From positions 5,054,501-5,118,500 of the forward strand of contig NZ_VIWV01000001.1 of the NCBI RefSeq assembly GCF_007829875.1: DNA of 64,000 nt, written 5' to 3'. The first letter of the stretch is position 1. Each line of letters begins with the position of its first letter. The translations under genes were made by a program, and so were the position numbers. A model generated the notes under the pieces. It was not told the DNA's origin and searched no databases. It saw only the letters and a list, made by a program, of their open reading frames with translations. Below are positions 34,604-45,644 of this stretch, piece by piece. The DNA is from Streptomyces capillispiralis. Lineage in GTDB: Bacteria; Actinomycetota; Actinomycetes; Streptomycetales; Streptomycetaceae.

Positions 34604-36004
34604 ATGACCGACACGCTCCGCCCTGCCGAGACCGCCGTCCCCGACGCGGCCCCGGACAGCCCCCAGAAGCTCAAGCGCTCCATCGGGGTGGTCGGCGGCA
34701 CCCTGCTCACCCTCTCGTGCGTGACCCCCGCGTCCACCCTCTTCGTGGTCGTGCCCGACCTGTTCGGCTCGCTGGGCACCGCCACCGCCCTCACCATCGC
34801 CATCGGCTCGCTGCTCTGCGTGGCGGTGGCGTTCTGCTACTCCGAGCTGGGCACCCTGATCCCCAGCGCCGGCGGCGAGTACGCGATGGTCTCCACCCTG
34901 GCCGGACGCCTCGCCGGCTGGCTGGTGTTCGTGCTCTCCCTGCTGGTGGTGATGATCGTCCCGCCGGTGATCGCGATGGGCACCGCCGACTACCTCGAAC
35001 CGGTGCTGCACCTCGACGCCTCCGCGGCGGGCGCCGCCGTCATGCTGCTGGCCACCCTCGCCGGACTGCTCGACCTGCGCGCCAACGCCTGGATCACCGG
35101 CGTCTTCCTGGTCCTGGAGGTCATCGCGGCGGCCGTGGTGGCGGTCCTCGGCTTCGCCCACGCCGAGCGCGGCCCGGGCAGCCTCGCCGCCATGGAGGTC
35201 GCCGGCGCCGACGGCCGCCCGGACACCGTGACCGCCCTGCTGGTCGTCTCCGGACTCGCCGTCGCCCTGTTCATCACCCAGGGCTTCTCCACGGCCGTCT
35301 ACCTCTCCGAGGAACTGGAGAACCCGCGCCGCACCGTCGCCCGCACCGTGCTGGCCACCCTCGCCATCTCCACCGTGATCATCCTGGTGCCGGTCGTCGC
35401 CATCACCCTGGGCGCCCCCGACCTCGCCGCACTGACCGGCGGCGACATCGGCTCCATGGTCACCGCCTGGTCCCACACCGCCGTCGGCACCTTCGTCAGC
35501 CTCTGCGTCGCCCTCGCCATCATCAACGCCGGCATCGTCATGGTCATCCAGAACTCACGCGTGCTGTTCGCCTCCGCCCGCGACAGGGCCTGGCCCGAGC
35601 CGGTGAACGCCCTCTTCTCCAGGCTCGGCCGCTTCGGCTCCCCCTGGGTCGCCACCCTCGCCGTCGGCGTCCCCGGCGCCGCCCTGTGCTACGTCGACCT
35701 CGACACCCTGTACGGCGTCACCGGCGTCTCCGTCACCGGCATGTACCTGCTCGTCGCCGTCGCCGCCCTGCTCTCCCGCCGCGGCACCCACCGCCACACC
35801 CGCGCCTGGCGCATGCCGCTGTGGCCCGCCGTACCCGCCCTGCTGATCGTCGTCCTCGCCTACATCCTGACCCAGCAGGAACCCGTCCACCTCCTGTGGA
35901 CCGGCGGCATCACCGCCGCCGCCACCCTCTACTGGGCCCTCTACCTCCGCCCCCGCCCGCACACCCGCTGGCTGGTCACCCTGCCGGAGGACGCCCGCGC
36001 GTAG
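34604..36004 (+). CDS. APC-superfamily amino acid permease
   Basis: This 466-aa polytopic transporter of the amino acid-polyamine-organocation superfamily has about 12 hydrophobic helices. The first (IGVVGGTLLTLSCVTPAST) holds the unwound substrate-binding motif, and ELGTLIPSAGGEYAMVSTLA is the family's second conserved stretch. VYLSEELENPRRTVART is the typical loop between helices 6 and 7. ATG 34604 is chosen because the preceding codons are polar and low-conservation, although the ribosome site is weak. Substrate unknown; it is not coupled to its neighbours. Confidence 0.88.
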   Translation: MTDTLRPAETAVPDAAPDSPQKLKRSIGVVGGTLLTLSCVTPASTLFVVVPDLFGSLGTATALTIAIGSLLCVAVAFCYSELGTLIPSAGGEYAMVSTLAGRLAGWLVFVLSLLVVMIVPPVIAMGTADYLEPVLHLDASAAGAAVMLLATLAGLLDLRANAWITGVFLVLEVIAAAVVAVLGFAHAERGPGSLAAMEVAGADGRPDTVTALLVVSGLAVALFITQGFSTAVYLSEELENPRRTVARTVLATLAISTVIILVPVVAITLGAPDLAALTGGDIGSMVTAWSHTAVGTFVSLCVALAIINAGIVMVIQNSRVLFASARDRAWPEPVNALFSRLGRFGSPWVATLAVGVPGAALCYVDLDTLYGVTGVSVTGMYLLVAVAALLSRRGTHRHTRAWRMPLWPAVPALLIVVLAYILTQQEPVHLLWTGGITAAATLYWALYLRPRPHTRWLVTLPEDARA

Positions 36005-36119
36005 TCGTCGCCGTACCGCGGACGCGGTATGCCGGGTCCCTCCGTACGCCGCCGGGAGGTGGTCCGGTTCGGTCTCCGGTCGACATCTCGGCGACAGGTT
36101 CGCCCCGTACGGTTGACGC

Positions 36120-38770
<2,651 letters not shown>

Positions 38771-38774
<4 letters not shown>

Positions 38775-39670
38775 GCACGCTCACCGAGCGGGACAAGCCC
38801 GCCGGGCCGGCCGGGACCGCCGGGCCCGTCGAGGTCGCCCCCGGTTACCGCGCGGGCCGCACCCTGCCGTTGCGCGTCGAACTGGCCCGCCAGCTCAAGC
38901 GCCGCCGCACCCTCGTCATGGGCGGGATCCTCGCCGTCCTGCCGTTCGTCCTGGTGGTCGCCTTCGCGATCGGCGGCGAGCCGGGCGGCCGCGGCGAGCG
39001 GATCAACCTGATGGACACGGCCACCGCGTCCGGCGCCAACTTCGCCGCCGTGAACCTGTTCGTCTCCGCCGGCTTCCTGCTGGTCATCCCCGTCGCCCTG
39101 TTCTGCGGGGACACGGTCGCCTCGGAGGCCGGCTGGTCCTCCCTGCGCTATCTGCTCGCCGCGCCCGTGCCCCGGATGCGGCTGCTGTGGTCCAAGCTGG
39201 TCGTCGGCCTCGGGCTCAGCCTCGCCGCGATGGTGCTGCTGCCGGTCGTGGCGCTCGCCGTCGGCACGGCCGCCTACGGCTGGGGCCCGCTGCGGATCCC
39301 CACCGGAGGCGCGCTGGACCCGGGCACGGCGGCGCAGCGGCTCGTGGTCGTGGTGGCGTACCTCTTCGTGTCGCAACTGGTCACCGCCGGGCTCGCGTTC
39401 TGGCTGTCCACCCGCACCGACGCCCCGCTGGGCGCGGTCGGCGGGGCGGTGGGCCTGACCATCGTCGGCAATGTGCTGGACGCCGTCACCGCCCTCGGCG
39501 ACTGGCGTCACTTCCTGCCCGCGCACTGGCAGTTCGCCTGGGCGGACGCCGTGCAGCCGACCCCGGAGTGGTCGGGCATGATCCAGGGCTCGGCGGTGTC
39601 CGTGACGTACGCGCTGGTGCTGTTCGCACTGGCGTTCCGCGGGTTCGTGCGCAAGGACGTGGTGTCCTGA
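38771..39670 (+). CDS. ABC-2 type permease partner of the hydrolase-ATPase
   Basis: This 299-aa membrane protein has six predicted helices, for example MGGILAVLPFVLVVAFAIG, AAVNLFVSAGFLLVIPVALF and YALVLFALAFRGF. GDTVASEAGWSSLRYLLAAP is the characteristic ABC-2 segment before the second helix pair. The start codon overlaps the preceding stop as ATGA, so the two proteins are made in a fixed ratio and form one exporter. A perfect hairpin follows. Substrate unknown. Confidence 0.9.
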
Positions 39671-39674
39671 CCTG

Positions 39675-39699
39675 GGCCCGCGCGGCTGCCGCGCGGGCC
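39675..39699 (+). terminator. Terminator of the hydrolase/ABC operon
   Basis: The arms GGCCCGCGCGG and CCGCGCGGGCC are perfectly complementary with loop CTG, 5 bp after the permease stop. Confidence 0.8.
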
Positions 39700-39714
39700 A
39701 ACCGGGTGAACCTG

Positions 39715-39742
39715 CGCAACCGATTCCCCCGAGTCGGGTTGA
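39715..39742 (+). promoter_or_regulatory. Sigma-BldN-like promoter of the chaplin gene
   Basis: CGCAAC and GGTTGA are separated by exactly 16 bp. The reported sigma-BldN consensus is CGTAAC-N16-CGTTGA, so ten of twelve bases match with correct spacing. It lies about 70 bp before the chaplin start. BldN is the known activator of chaplin and rodlin genes. Confidence 0.7.
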
Positions 39743-39812
39743 TGAGGGAGTAGGCCACTCTCCATGCCGGGGCCGGCCACTCCGTCATTCTTCAAGCAGG
39801 AAGACAACTACA

Positions 39813-40781
39813 TTGCGACAGACCCTGAGCAGGGGAGTGTTCGCGGCGGCAGCCGCCACGGGCATTCTGTCCCTGTACGGAACCCCCGCTTTCGCCGACT
39901 CGTTCGCGGGGGGCGGTGCCGAGGATTCTCCCGGTGTGCTGTCCGGGAACAACGTGCAGGCGCCGGTCCACATCCCGGTGAACGTGTGCGGCAACACCAT
40001 CACCGCGGTCGGCGCGTTCAACGGCGCGTACGACAACACCTGCGTCAACGGCTCCTCGTCCGGGCACGGCCACGGGCACGAGCGGTCCGCCGGCGCGCAC
40101 GCGGAGGGCGGGACCAAGGGCTCGCCCGGTGTGGGCGCCGGGAACAACGTGCAGGCGCCGATCCACCTGCCGGTCAACGCGTGCGGCAACGGTGTCCACG
40201 TGGTGTCGCTGTTCGGCGAGACGTCCGGCAACACCTGCGTCAACGGCTCGCACGGCGGCGGGCACGACGGCTCGCACGAGGCCGCGGACCGCTCGTCCGA
40301 CTCCGCCCACGGACACTCCTCGTACGGGGACTCCTCGTACGGGGACTCCTCGTACGGCGAGTCGTCGGGCGCCCACGCGGAGGGCGCTGCCCACGGGTCG
40401 CCTGGCGCGATCGCGGGCAACGAGATCGACCTGCCGCTCGGCATCCCGGTGAACGCGTGCGGCAACGGCGTCGACGTGCTCGGCCTGTTCGGCGACGCCT
40501 ACGGCAACACCTGCGTGAACGACGCCGGTTACGGCTACGGCGAGGAGGACGTGCCCGAGAAGGAGACGCCCGAGCCGCCGGCCAAGGAGAAGACGCCTCC
40601 GGCGCCCGGCGCCGAGGAGCCCCCGGCCGAGGAGCCGCCGGCGGCGGAGGAGCACGGCAACCCGCCGCACATGGCCGAGACCGGCAGCGAGGGCATGATC
40701 GCCGCTTCGGCGGCCGGTGCCGTGCTGATCACGGGCGGGGCGATGCTGTACCGCCGCGGCCGCCTCGCCGCCCGCCGCTGA
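39813..40781 (+). CDS. Long chaplin with three chaplin domains and a sortase-type anchor
   Basis: This 322-aa cell-wall-anchored chaplin starts at TTG 39813, with AGGAAG upstream. A signal peptide (to about residue 29, GTPAFA) is followed by three chaplin domains at about 39-79, 104-144 and 196-236. Each holds SPG....GN, the PVN(V/A)CGN core and a closing GNTCVN, with Cys pairs 59/77, 124/142 and 216/234. His/Ser/Gly linkers join them, one with three SYGDS-type repeats. The tail is Pro/Glu-rich, then MAETG (287-291, near the LAxTG sortase motif), a hydrophobic helix and RRGR. Known long chaplins have two domains. It coats aerial hyphae as part of the hydrophobic sheath. Confidence 0.93.
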   Translation: MRQTLSRGVFAAAAATGILSLYGTPAFADSFAGGGAEDSPGVLSGNNVQAPVHIPVNVCGNTITAVGAFNGAYDNTCVNGSSSGHGHGHERSAGAHAEGGTKGSPGVGAGNNVQAPIHLPVNACGNGVHVVSLFGETSGNTCVNGSHGGGHDGSHEAADRSSDSAHGHSSYGDSSYGDSSYGESSGAHAEGAAHGSPGAIAGNEIDLPLGIPVNACGNGVDVLGLFGDAYGNTCVNDAGYGYGEEDVPEKETPEPPAKEKTPPAPGAEEPPAEEPPAAEEHGNPPHMAETGSEGMIAASAAGAVLITGGAMLYRRGRLAARR

Positions 40782-40791
40782 CCACCCCGCC

Positions 40792-40877
40792 CCGGGTGCC
40801 GGACCCGCCCCACCCGGCACCCGGGAACACACCACGTCCCCCGGACCGACCCCGCTGCGAGGTCGAGCCGGGGGACG
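40792..40877. terminator. Two hairpins between convergent chaplin and flavoprotein genes
   Basis: The first is CCGGGTGCCGG / CCGGCACCCGG (40792-40824, 11-base loop). The second is CGTCCCCCGG / CCGGGGGACG (40835-40877, 23-base loop). The genes on both sides end here, so the pair can serve as terminators in both directions. Confidence 0.75.
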
Positions 40878-40954
40878 CGGTGTTGCGCCCCCGACGAACG
40901 GGCGCCCCCGTCAGCCAGGTGGCCCAGGGGCCCGGCGTCCGGCGCCCCCGCGCC

Positions 40955-42232
40955 TCAGTGGCTCACCGGTGACGGTGTCCCGCTGCGGCTGCTGCCTCCG
41001 GGGCCGACCGGGACGGGCACCGTTCCGCGTGCCGGGGTCGCCCCGAGCCGCCGGCGCACCCCCTGCACCAGCGTCGACGCGGTGAACGTGGCGCCGTGCA
41101 CGAAGCGCATCGCCGGGCCGAAGCCGGACGCCGTGACCAGGCCGGCGAGGAACAGGCCGGGCTGCGAGGACTCGAAGCTGCGGCCGAGTGCCGGGGACCC
41201 GTCGGGCAGCACCGCCAGCGTCCCGCGCAGTTCGGCGGAGAGCAGGCCGAGCCGGTCGCGGTGCGCCTTGAACCCCGTGGCGGCGATGACGTGTTCGGTC
41301 TCCAGGCTGCGCCGGGCGCCGTCGCGGCCGGTCAGGTCCAGCCGCAGCCCGCCCGGCACCGCGGCGGCCGCGGTGACCTCGTGCCCCGGCAGCAGGTCCA
41401 CCGCCCGCTCCACCCGCTCCCGCACCCACCAGGCGCCCGCCGGACCCAGCGCCGTCGCCGCGATGCGCGACCGGGTCGTCTCGGGCAGCCGCCGGAACAG
41501 GCCGGGGCGCTCGGAGTAGAACCAGTTCCGCCAGCCGGGGCCCAGGCCGCTGTGCGGCGAGCGGACCGACTGCCACCAGGGACGCTCCCACGGCGGCGGC
41601 ACATCGTTCCAGCGCAGCCGCTCCGCCCGCGCCAGCACCCGTACCCGGGTGCCCTGTTCGGCGAGGAGCGCCGCGGTCTCCAGGGCCGCCTGACCGCCGC
41701 CGATCACCGTGACGTCCTTGCCCTGGAAGGCGCCGAGGTCGTTGTGGTGACTGCTGTGCGTCACCAGCGTCGGGTGCAGTCCGCGCAGGGCCGGCGGCAC
41801 CTCGATGAACGGCATCACCCCGACCGCCAGCGCCACCGTCCGCGCGTGCAGCGCCTCCCCGTCCTCGGTGACCGCGGTGAAGCAGCCGGGCCCGGACGCC
41901 ACCCGCGTCACCGTGCGCTCGTCGACGTCCGGCACGGCGTTGCGGGCGAACCACAGGCCGTAGGAGGCGAACGCCTCGACCGGGATGGGCTCGGCGTGCC
42001 GTGCCGCCATGCCCTGCTCGGCGCAGTACGCGTCCAGCCGCCAGCGCCCGGCCGGGTCGGAGAGGTTGGACGCCCACGGCTCGGATTTCAGGAACATGCC
42101 GCCGGGCATGTGGTCCCGCCAGGACGCCATGGGCCGTCCGAACACCTTCAGGCTCAGCCCGGCGGCCGCGGCGTGGGAGGCGATCGACAGACCGTACGGA
42201 CCGGCGCCCACCACCAGGAGGTCGTACATCAT
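40955..42232 (-). CDS. FAD/NAD(P)-dependent oxidoreductase coupled to an ATP-grasp gene
   Basis: This 425-aa two-dinucleotide flavoprotein has an FAD site MYDLLVVGAGPYGLSIASHA at the N-terminus and an NAD(P) site DVTVIGGGQAALETAALLAE in the middle. HVIAATGFKAHRDRLG resembles the ATGY/F motif of N-hydroxylating and Baeyer-Villiger type monooxygenases. The upstream stop and this start share a base (TGATG), so it is translationally coupled to the ATP-grasp ligase. Likely a hydroxylase or oxidase acting on a ligase product or amino-acid-like group; no siderophore genes are adjacent. Exact reaction unknown. Confidence 0.85.
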   Translation of the reverse strand: MMYDLLVVGAGPYGLSIASHAAAAGLSLKVFGRPMASWRDHMPGGMFLKSEPWASNLSDPAGRWRLDAYCAEQGMAARHAEPIPVEAFASYGLWFARNAVPDVDERTVTRVASGPGCFTAVTEDGEALHARTVALAVGVMPFIEVPPALRGLHPTLVTHSSHHNDLGAFQGKDVTVIGGGQAALETAALLAEQGTRVRVLARAERLRWNDVPPPWERPWWQSVRSPHSGLGPGWRNWFYSERPGLFRRLPETTRSRIAATALGPAGAWWVRERVERAVDLLPGHEVTAAAAVPGGLRLDLTGRDGARRSLETEHVIAATGFKAHRDRLGLLSAELRGTLAVLPDGSPALGRSFESSQPGLFLAGLVTASGFGPAMRFVHGATFTASTLVQGVRRRLGATPARGTVPVPVGPGGSSRSGTPSPVSH

Positions 42233-43473
42233 CAACTGCTCGCTTTCTCGTTGTCGGTCAGCAAGGGCGTGGCCGTCCGGGGTGCCGGGACGACTGCCGC
42301 CGTGCCCAGCCGCCGGCGCAGCCGGCCGGACACATGGCGGGCCCACAGGGCCCACATCACCCAGCCGGGGACGCGGTCGTCCCGGGCGTACCAGGCCAGT
42401 TCGCGTCCGCCGGGCGCCGTGCGCAGCGCGGCGAACGGCGCGTAGTTCTCCACCACGAACGACCGCCCCGTCACCGGCTCTCCGTCCGGCAGCGGCCGGC
42501 CGGTCAGATCCAGGTGCAGGGCGCGTACGACGTCCAGTCCGGCGCCGTCCGCGAAGAGCCGGAACTGGGCGCCGGGGCGGGGGTTGAAGTCCAGGAGGTG
42601 GTAGCGGCCCGTCGTGCCGCAGCGGCGGAAGTCGAGGTCGAGGACGCCCCGGTAGCCGAGTGCCCCGATGAGCCGTCCGGCGAGCGCGCACACCTCGGGG
42701 TTGGGGGTCCAGCGGCCCACCGCGGTCAGTCCCGCGCCCCGCGGCCAGGCCAGTTCCTTGCGGCCGGGGCCGCCCGCGCGCACGGTGCCGGAGCGGTCGG
42801 CGTAGCCGTGGAAGAACCAGTCCCGGTCCGCTCCCGGCGCGAGGTACTCCTGGAGCAGCAGTGGGCTGCCCGCCTCCGCAGTCCGCAGGTACAGCTCACG
42901 GGCCTCGTGCGGGGAGTGCACCAGCCGGGTGCTGCGCAGTCCGCCGCCGGCCGGGAGCAGCCAGGGCCGGCTCCACTTGGCGACGAGCGGCAGCCCCAGC
43001 CGTCGTGCGTCGTCGGCGGCGCCCTCCGCGCTGTCCGGGATCAGCGTCCGCGGGTGCGGGAGGCCGGCGGCGGCGCACACGGCGGCCAGCTCCGCCTTGT
43101 CGGCGACGCGTTCGGGCAGGGCGGGCGGGACCTCGGGCAGCAGGTAGCCGGGGGTGAGGTCCGCGCGCAGGCGTGCCGCGGCGATCGCGGTCGCGTCGTC
43201 CAGCGGGACCAGCACGGCCGGGCGCCCGACCCGCGCGGCGACGCGGCGCAGCACGGCGAGGATCTCCCGCGCGGACGCTCCCGGGCCGGGCGGTTCGTGC
43301 ATGCCGCGGACGTAGCGCGAGCGGCGGACGGGGCTCCCCGTGGCATCGGCGACGAGGTGCACCTCCACTCCCGCCCTGCCGAGCGACCGCACGGCGCCCA
43401 GCGTTCCGTGGTGAAAGGGGTTCCGGTCGGTCCGCAGCAGTACGGCGGGGACGCGGGTGTCGAGCTGCGACAC
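42232..43473 (-). CDS. ATP-grasp ligase
   Basis: This 413-aa enzyme of the ATP-grasp superfamily forms acyl-phosphate intermediates to make amide or ester bonds. The pattern is an N-terminal pre-grasp domain (VPAVLLRTDRNPFHHGTLGA), ATP-binding Lys in LPLVAKWSRPWLLPAGGG, the LLLQEYLAPGADRDWFFHGY strand and the metal-binding Asp/Glu-Asn end YHLLDFNPRPGAQFRLF. It resembles ATP-grasp enzymes of cell-surface biosynthesis such as D-aspartate ligases. It starts at GTG 43473 and is divergent from a GH26-like gene. The context suggests modification of an envelope polymer. Confidence 0.85.
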   Translation of the reverse strand: MSQLDTRVPAVLLRTDRNPFHHGTLGAVRSLGRAGVEVHLVADATGSPVRRSRYVRGMHEPPGPGASAREILAVLRRVAARVGRPAVLVPLDDATAIAAARLRADLTPGYLLPEVPPALPERVADKAELAAVCAAAGLPHPRTLIPDSAEGAADDARRLGLPLVAKWSRPWLLPAGGGLRSTRLVHSPHEARELYLRTAEAGSPLLLQEYLAPGADRDWFFHGYADRSGTVRAGGPGRKELAWPRGAGLTAVGRWTPNPEVCALAGRLIGALGYRGVLDLDFRRCGTTGRYHLLDFNPRPGAQFRLFADGAGLDVVRALHLDLTGRPLPDGEPVTGRSFVVENYAPFAALRTAPGGRELAWYARDDRVPGWVMWALWARHVSGRLRRRLGTAAVVPAPRTATPLLTDNEKASS

Positions 43474-43641
43474 GCATTCTCACTTTCTTCTGGCATCGGC
43501 TCACCCGCACGGGCGAGCCCGGCACTCGAAAGCCGCAGTGACATTGGCACCGTCGGATTTCCTGTGTCTGACTTCATATGACTGTCCGTCAACAGCGAGG
43601 ACCTCAGGCAGAAGGCGGACGAGCGAGAAGAGGAGCAGCCA

Positions 43642-44964
43642 ATGGCCCCACAGCACAGGCGGGTCCGGGCCCGTGGAATGGCCGTGGGGGCGGTGGCGGT
43701 CGCCGTGTCGGCCGCCCTGGCGGCCGGCCCCGCGGCAGGGTCCGTGCACGCCGACGACTCCGGCCCGGCGGTGCCCGCCCCGGCGGAGCCCGCGGTCACG
43801 CCCACCGTCCCCGCGGCACCGGCCGTGCACCCGCCCCCGGCCGGCGCGCCGGCCGCCCCCGTGCCGTCGGCCGGCGCCCCGGGCCCCGTACTCCCGGCCG
43901 TACCGGACCGGGGGGTTCCGGCCTTCGGGGCCTTCCTGGCCTCCGACGACCGGGGCGTGGCCCGTATGGAGCAGCTCAGCGAGTGGCTGGGCGGCTCGGA
44001 ACTCCGCGTCGGCCACACCTACCTGCCGGGCAACCACTGGAGCGACATCGAGGGCGACATCCGCTTCCTGGAGTCGTGGGCGCGCTGGCGCACCGCCCGG
44101 GCCGACCGGATGCTCGTCCTCAACGTGCCCATGCAGGAGCGCAACGAGGCGGGCGTCTCCGACGACGAGGTCCGCCGGCTGCTGCGGCGGGGCGCGGCCG
44201 GCGAGTTCGACCACCACTTCCGTGCCCTCGCCGAGCGGCTGGTCGAGCTGAAGGTGCCGGACACCGTCCTGGTGCTCGGCTGGGAGATGAACGGCGTCAC
44301 CTACACCCACCGGTGCGGCCCCGACCCGGAGTCCTGGAAGAAGTACTGGAACCGGATCGTCACCACGATGCGCGCGGTGCCGGGGCAGAAGTTCCGGTTC
44401 GACTTCACGCCGAGCCGCGGCCGGGACGCCGTGCCCTGGACGGAGTGCTACCCGGGCGACGACACGGTCGACATCATCGGCATGGACTCCTACGACCAGC
44501 CGGCCGGACGGTCCTTCGACGAGCAGGTGACGGAACCGTACGGGCTCCAGGCGCACGTGGACTTCGCGAAGGCCCACGGCAAGCCGATCTCGTACCCCGA
44601 GTGGGGGCTCTTCCGCAACGGCGACAATCCCGAGTACATGCGGCGCATGCTCGCGTGGATGGAGGAACACAGGCCCCTCTACAACACGGTGACGGACTAC
44701 TGCCCGCACGGGGTCTGGCAGTGCGGGGACAACCCGGACTCCTCCCGCGTCTACCGGTCCACGCTCTTCGGCCGCACCCCCGGCGCGGACCCGGAGCCCA
44801 CGGGGGAGGCGACCCCGCAGCCCACTCCGGTACCGGACACTCCCGTTCCGACCGCGCCGCTGCCCCCGGAGAACTGCTCGCCGCTGGACCTGGGCAGGTG
44901 GGTGGAGTACTGGCTCGGCGGGAAGCTCTGCCTCCGCTTCGACTGGTGGTCGCGCACCCGCTAG
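43642..44964 (+). CDS. Secreted GH26-like glycoside hydrolase
   Basis: This 440-aa secreted protein has a signal peptide (RARGMAVGAVAVAVSAALAA), a Pro/Ala linker to about residue 90 and a (beta/alpha)8 hydrolase domain. WEMNG places an acid/base Glu at about 215, and YPEWGL a nucleophile Glu at about 320, the GH26 arrangement. A Pro/Thr-rich linker and a short Cys-containing C-terminal piece (ENCSPLDLGRWVEYWLGGKL) follow. GAGGAG precedes ATG 43642. It borders the polysaccharide cluster, so it may trim or release that polymer rather than feed on plant mannan. Confidence 0.85.
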   Translation: MAPQHRRVRARGMAVGAVAVAVSAALAAGPAAGSVHADDSGPAVPAPAEPAVTPTVPAAPAVHPPPAGAPAAPVPSAGAPGPVLPAVPDRGVPAFGAFLASDDRGVARMEQLSEWLGGSELRVGHTYLPGNHWSDIEGDIRFLESWARWRTARADRMLVLNVPMQERNEAGVSDDEVRRLLRRGAAGEFDHHFRALAERLVELKVPDTVLVLGWEMNGVTYTHRCGPDPESWKKYWNRIVTTMRAVPGQKFRFDFTPSRGRDAVPWTECYPGDDTVDIIGMDSYDQPAGRSFDEQVTEPYGLQAHVDFAKAHGKPISYPEWGLFRNGDNPEYMRRMLAWMEEHRPLYNTVTDYCPHGVWQCGDNPDSSRVYRSTLFGRTPGADPEPTGEATPQPTPVPDTPVPTAPLPPENCSPLDLGRWVEYWLGGKLCLRFDWWSRTR

Positions 44965-44993
44965 CGCCGCCGCCCCGGCCCCCGTCACCGCCG

Positions 44994-45644
44994 TCACCGC
45001 TGCACGTCGGCGGCGGTGGCCGGGCCGGGCACCGAGGCGGCGGGCGCCGGGTCGTCCCCCCGGCCGGCCCGCCGCGGCCGGGCGAGCAGGGCCAGGCCGC
45101 CCAGCAGCCCGCCCGCGCCGGCCCCCACCAGGGCGGTCACCGCCGGGGAGGCGGAGGCCGGTTCGCCCGGCCGCACCGCGCGCGAGAACTGCACGAGCCG
45201 CACCTGCGTGCTGCCCCGGGTGTCCTCCGCGTGCCGGGTCAGCGCGCGGGAGACCGCGTTCGCCATGTCGACGGCCAGCTCGGGCTGCGAGGAGGTGGCC
45301 GTGACGGAGACCATCGGCGCGTCCGGCGAGGTCGCCGTGCGCACGCTGTCCCGCAGCGTGCGCACCGGCACACCGGCCCACACCTGCGCGTCCCCGAGCA
45401 CCGCGAGCTGCGTGGCCACCCGGCCGTACGCCTGCGCGAAGCCGCGGGCCGCCTCCGGGGTCGCCTTCTCGGTCGGTACGGCGACGACATAACTGGTGGC
45501 CGCGTACGCGGGCGGCGTGAGCAGGCCGTACGCGCCGCCGAGCACACCGCCGGCGAGCGTGCCCGCCACCAGCGCGGACCAGGCCGGCAACTTCCTGACA
45601 CGGTCCAGGGCCGGACGCGTCCGGCGGGTCGGGGTGTCGGTCAT
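44994..45644 (-). CDS. Wzz-like polysaccharide chain-length/export protein
   Basis: This 216-aa protein has the Wzz topology: a first helix near the N-terminus (WSALVAGTLAGGVLGGAYGL), an external alpha-helical region with TSYVVAVPTEKATPEAARGF, and a second helix near the C-terminus (TALVGAGAGGLLGGLALLA). No kinase domain is attached. It overlaps the upstream glycosyltransferase as ATGA and is the last gene of the exopolysaccharide operon. Expected to set polymer length or assist export. Confidence 0.8.
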   Translation of the reverse strand: MTDTPTRRTRPALDRVRKLPAWSALVAGTLAGGVLGGAYGLLTPPAYAATSYVVAVPTEKATPEAARGFAQAYGRVATQLAVLGDAQVWAGVPVRTLRDSVRTATSPDAPMVSVTATSSQPELAVDMANAVSRALTRHAEDTRGSTQVRLVQFSRAVRPGEPASASPAVTALVGAGAGGLLGGLALLARPRRAGRGDDPAPAASVPGPATAADVQR

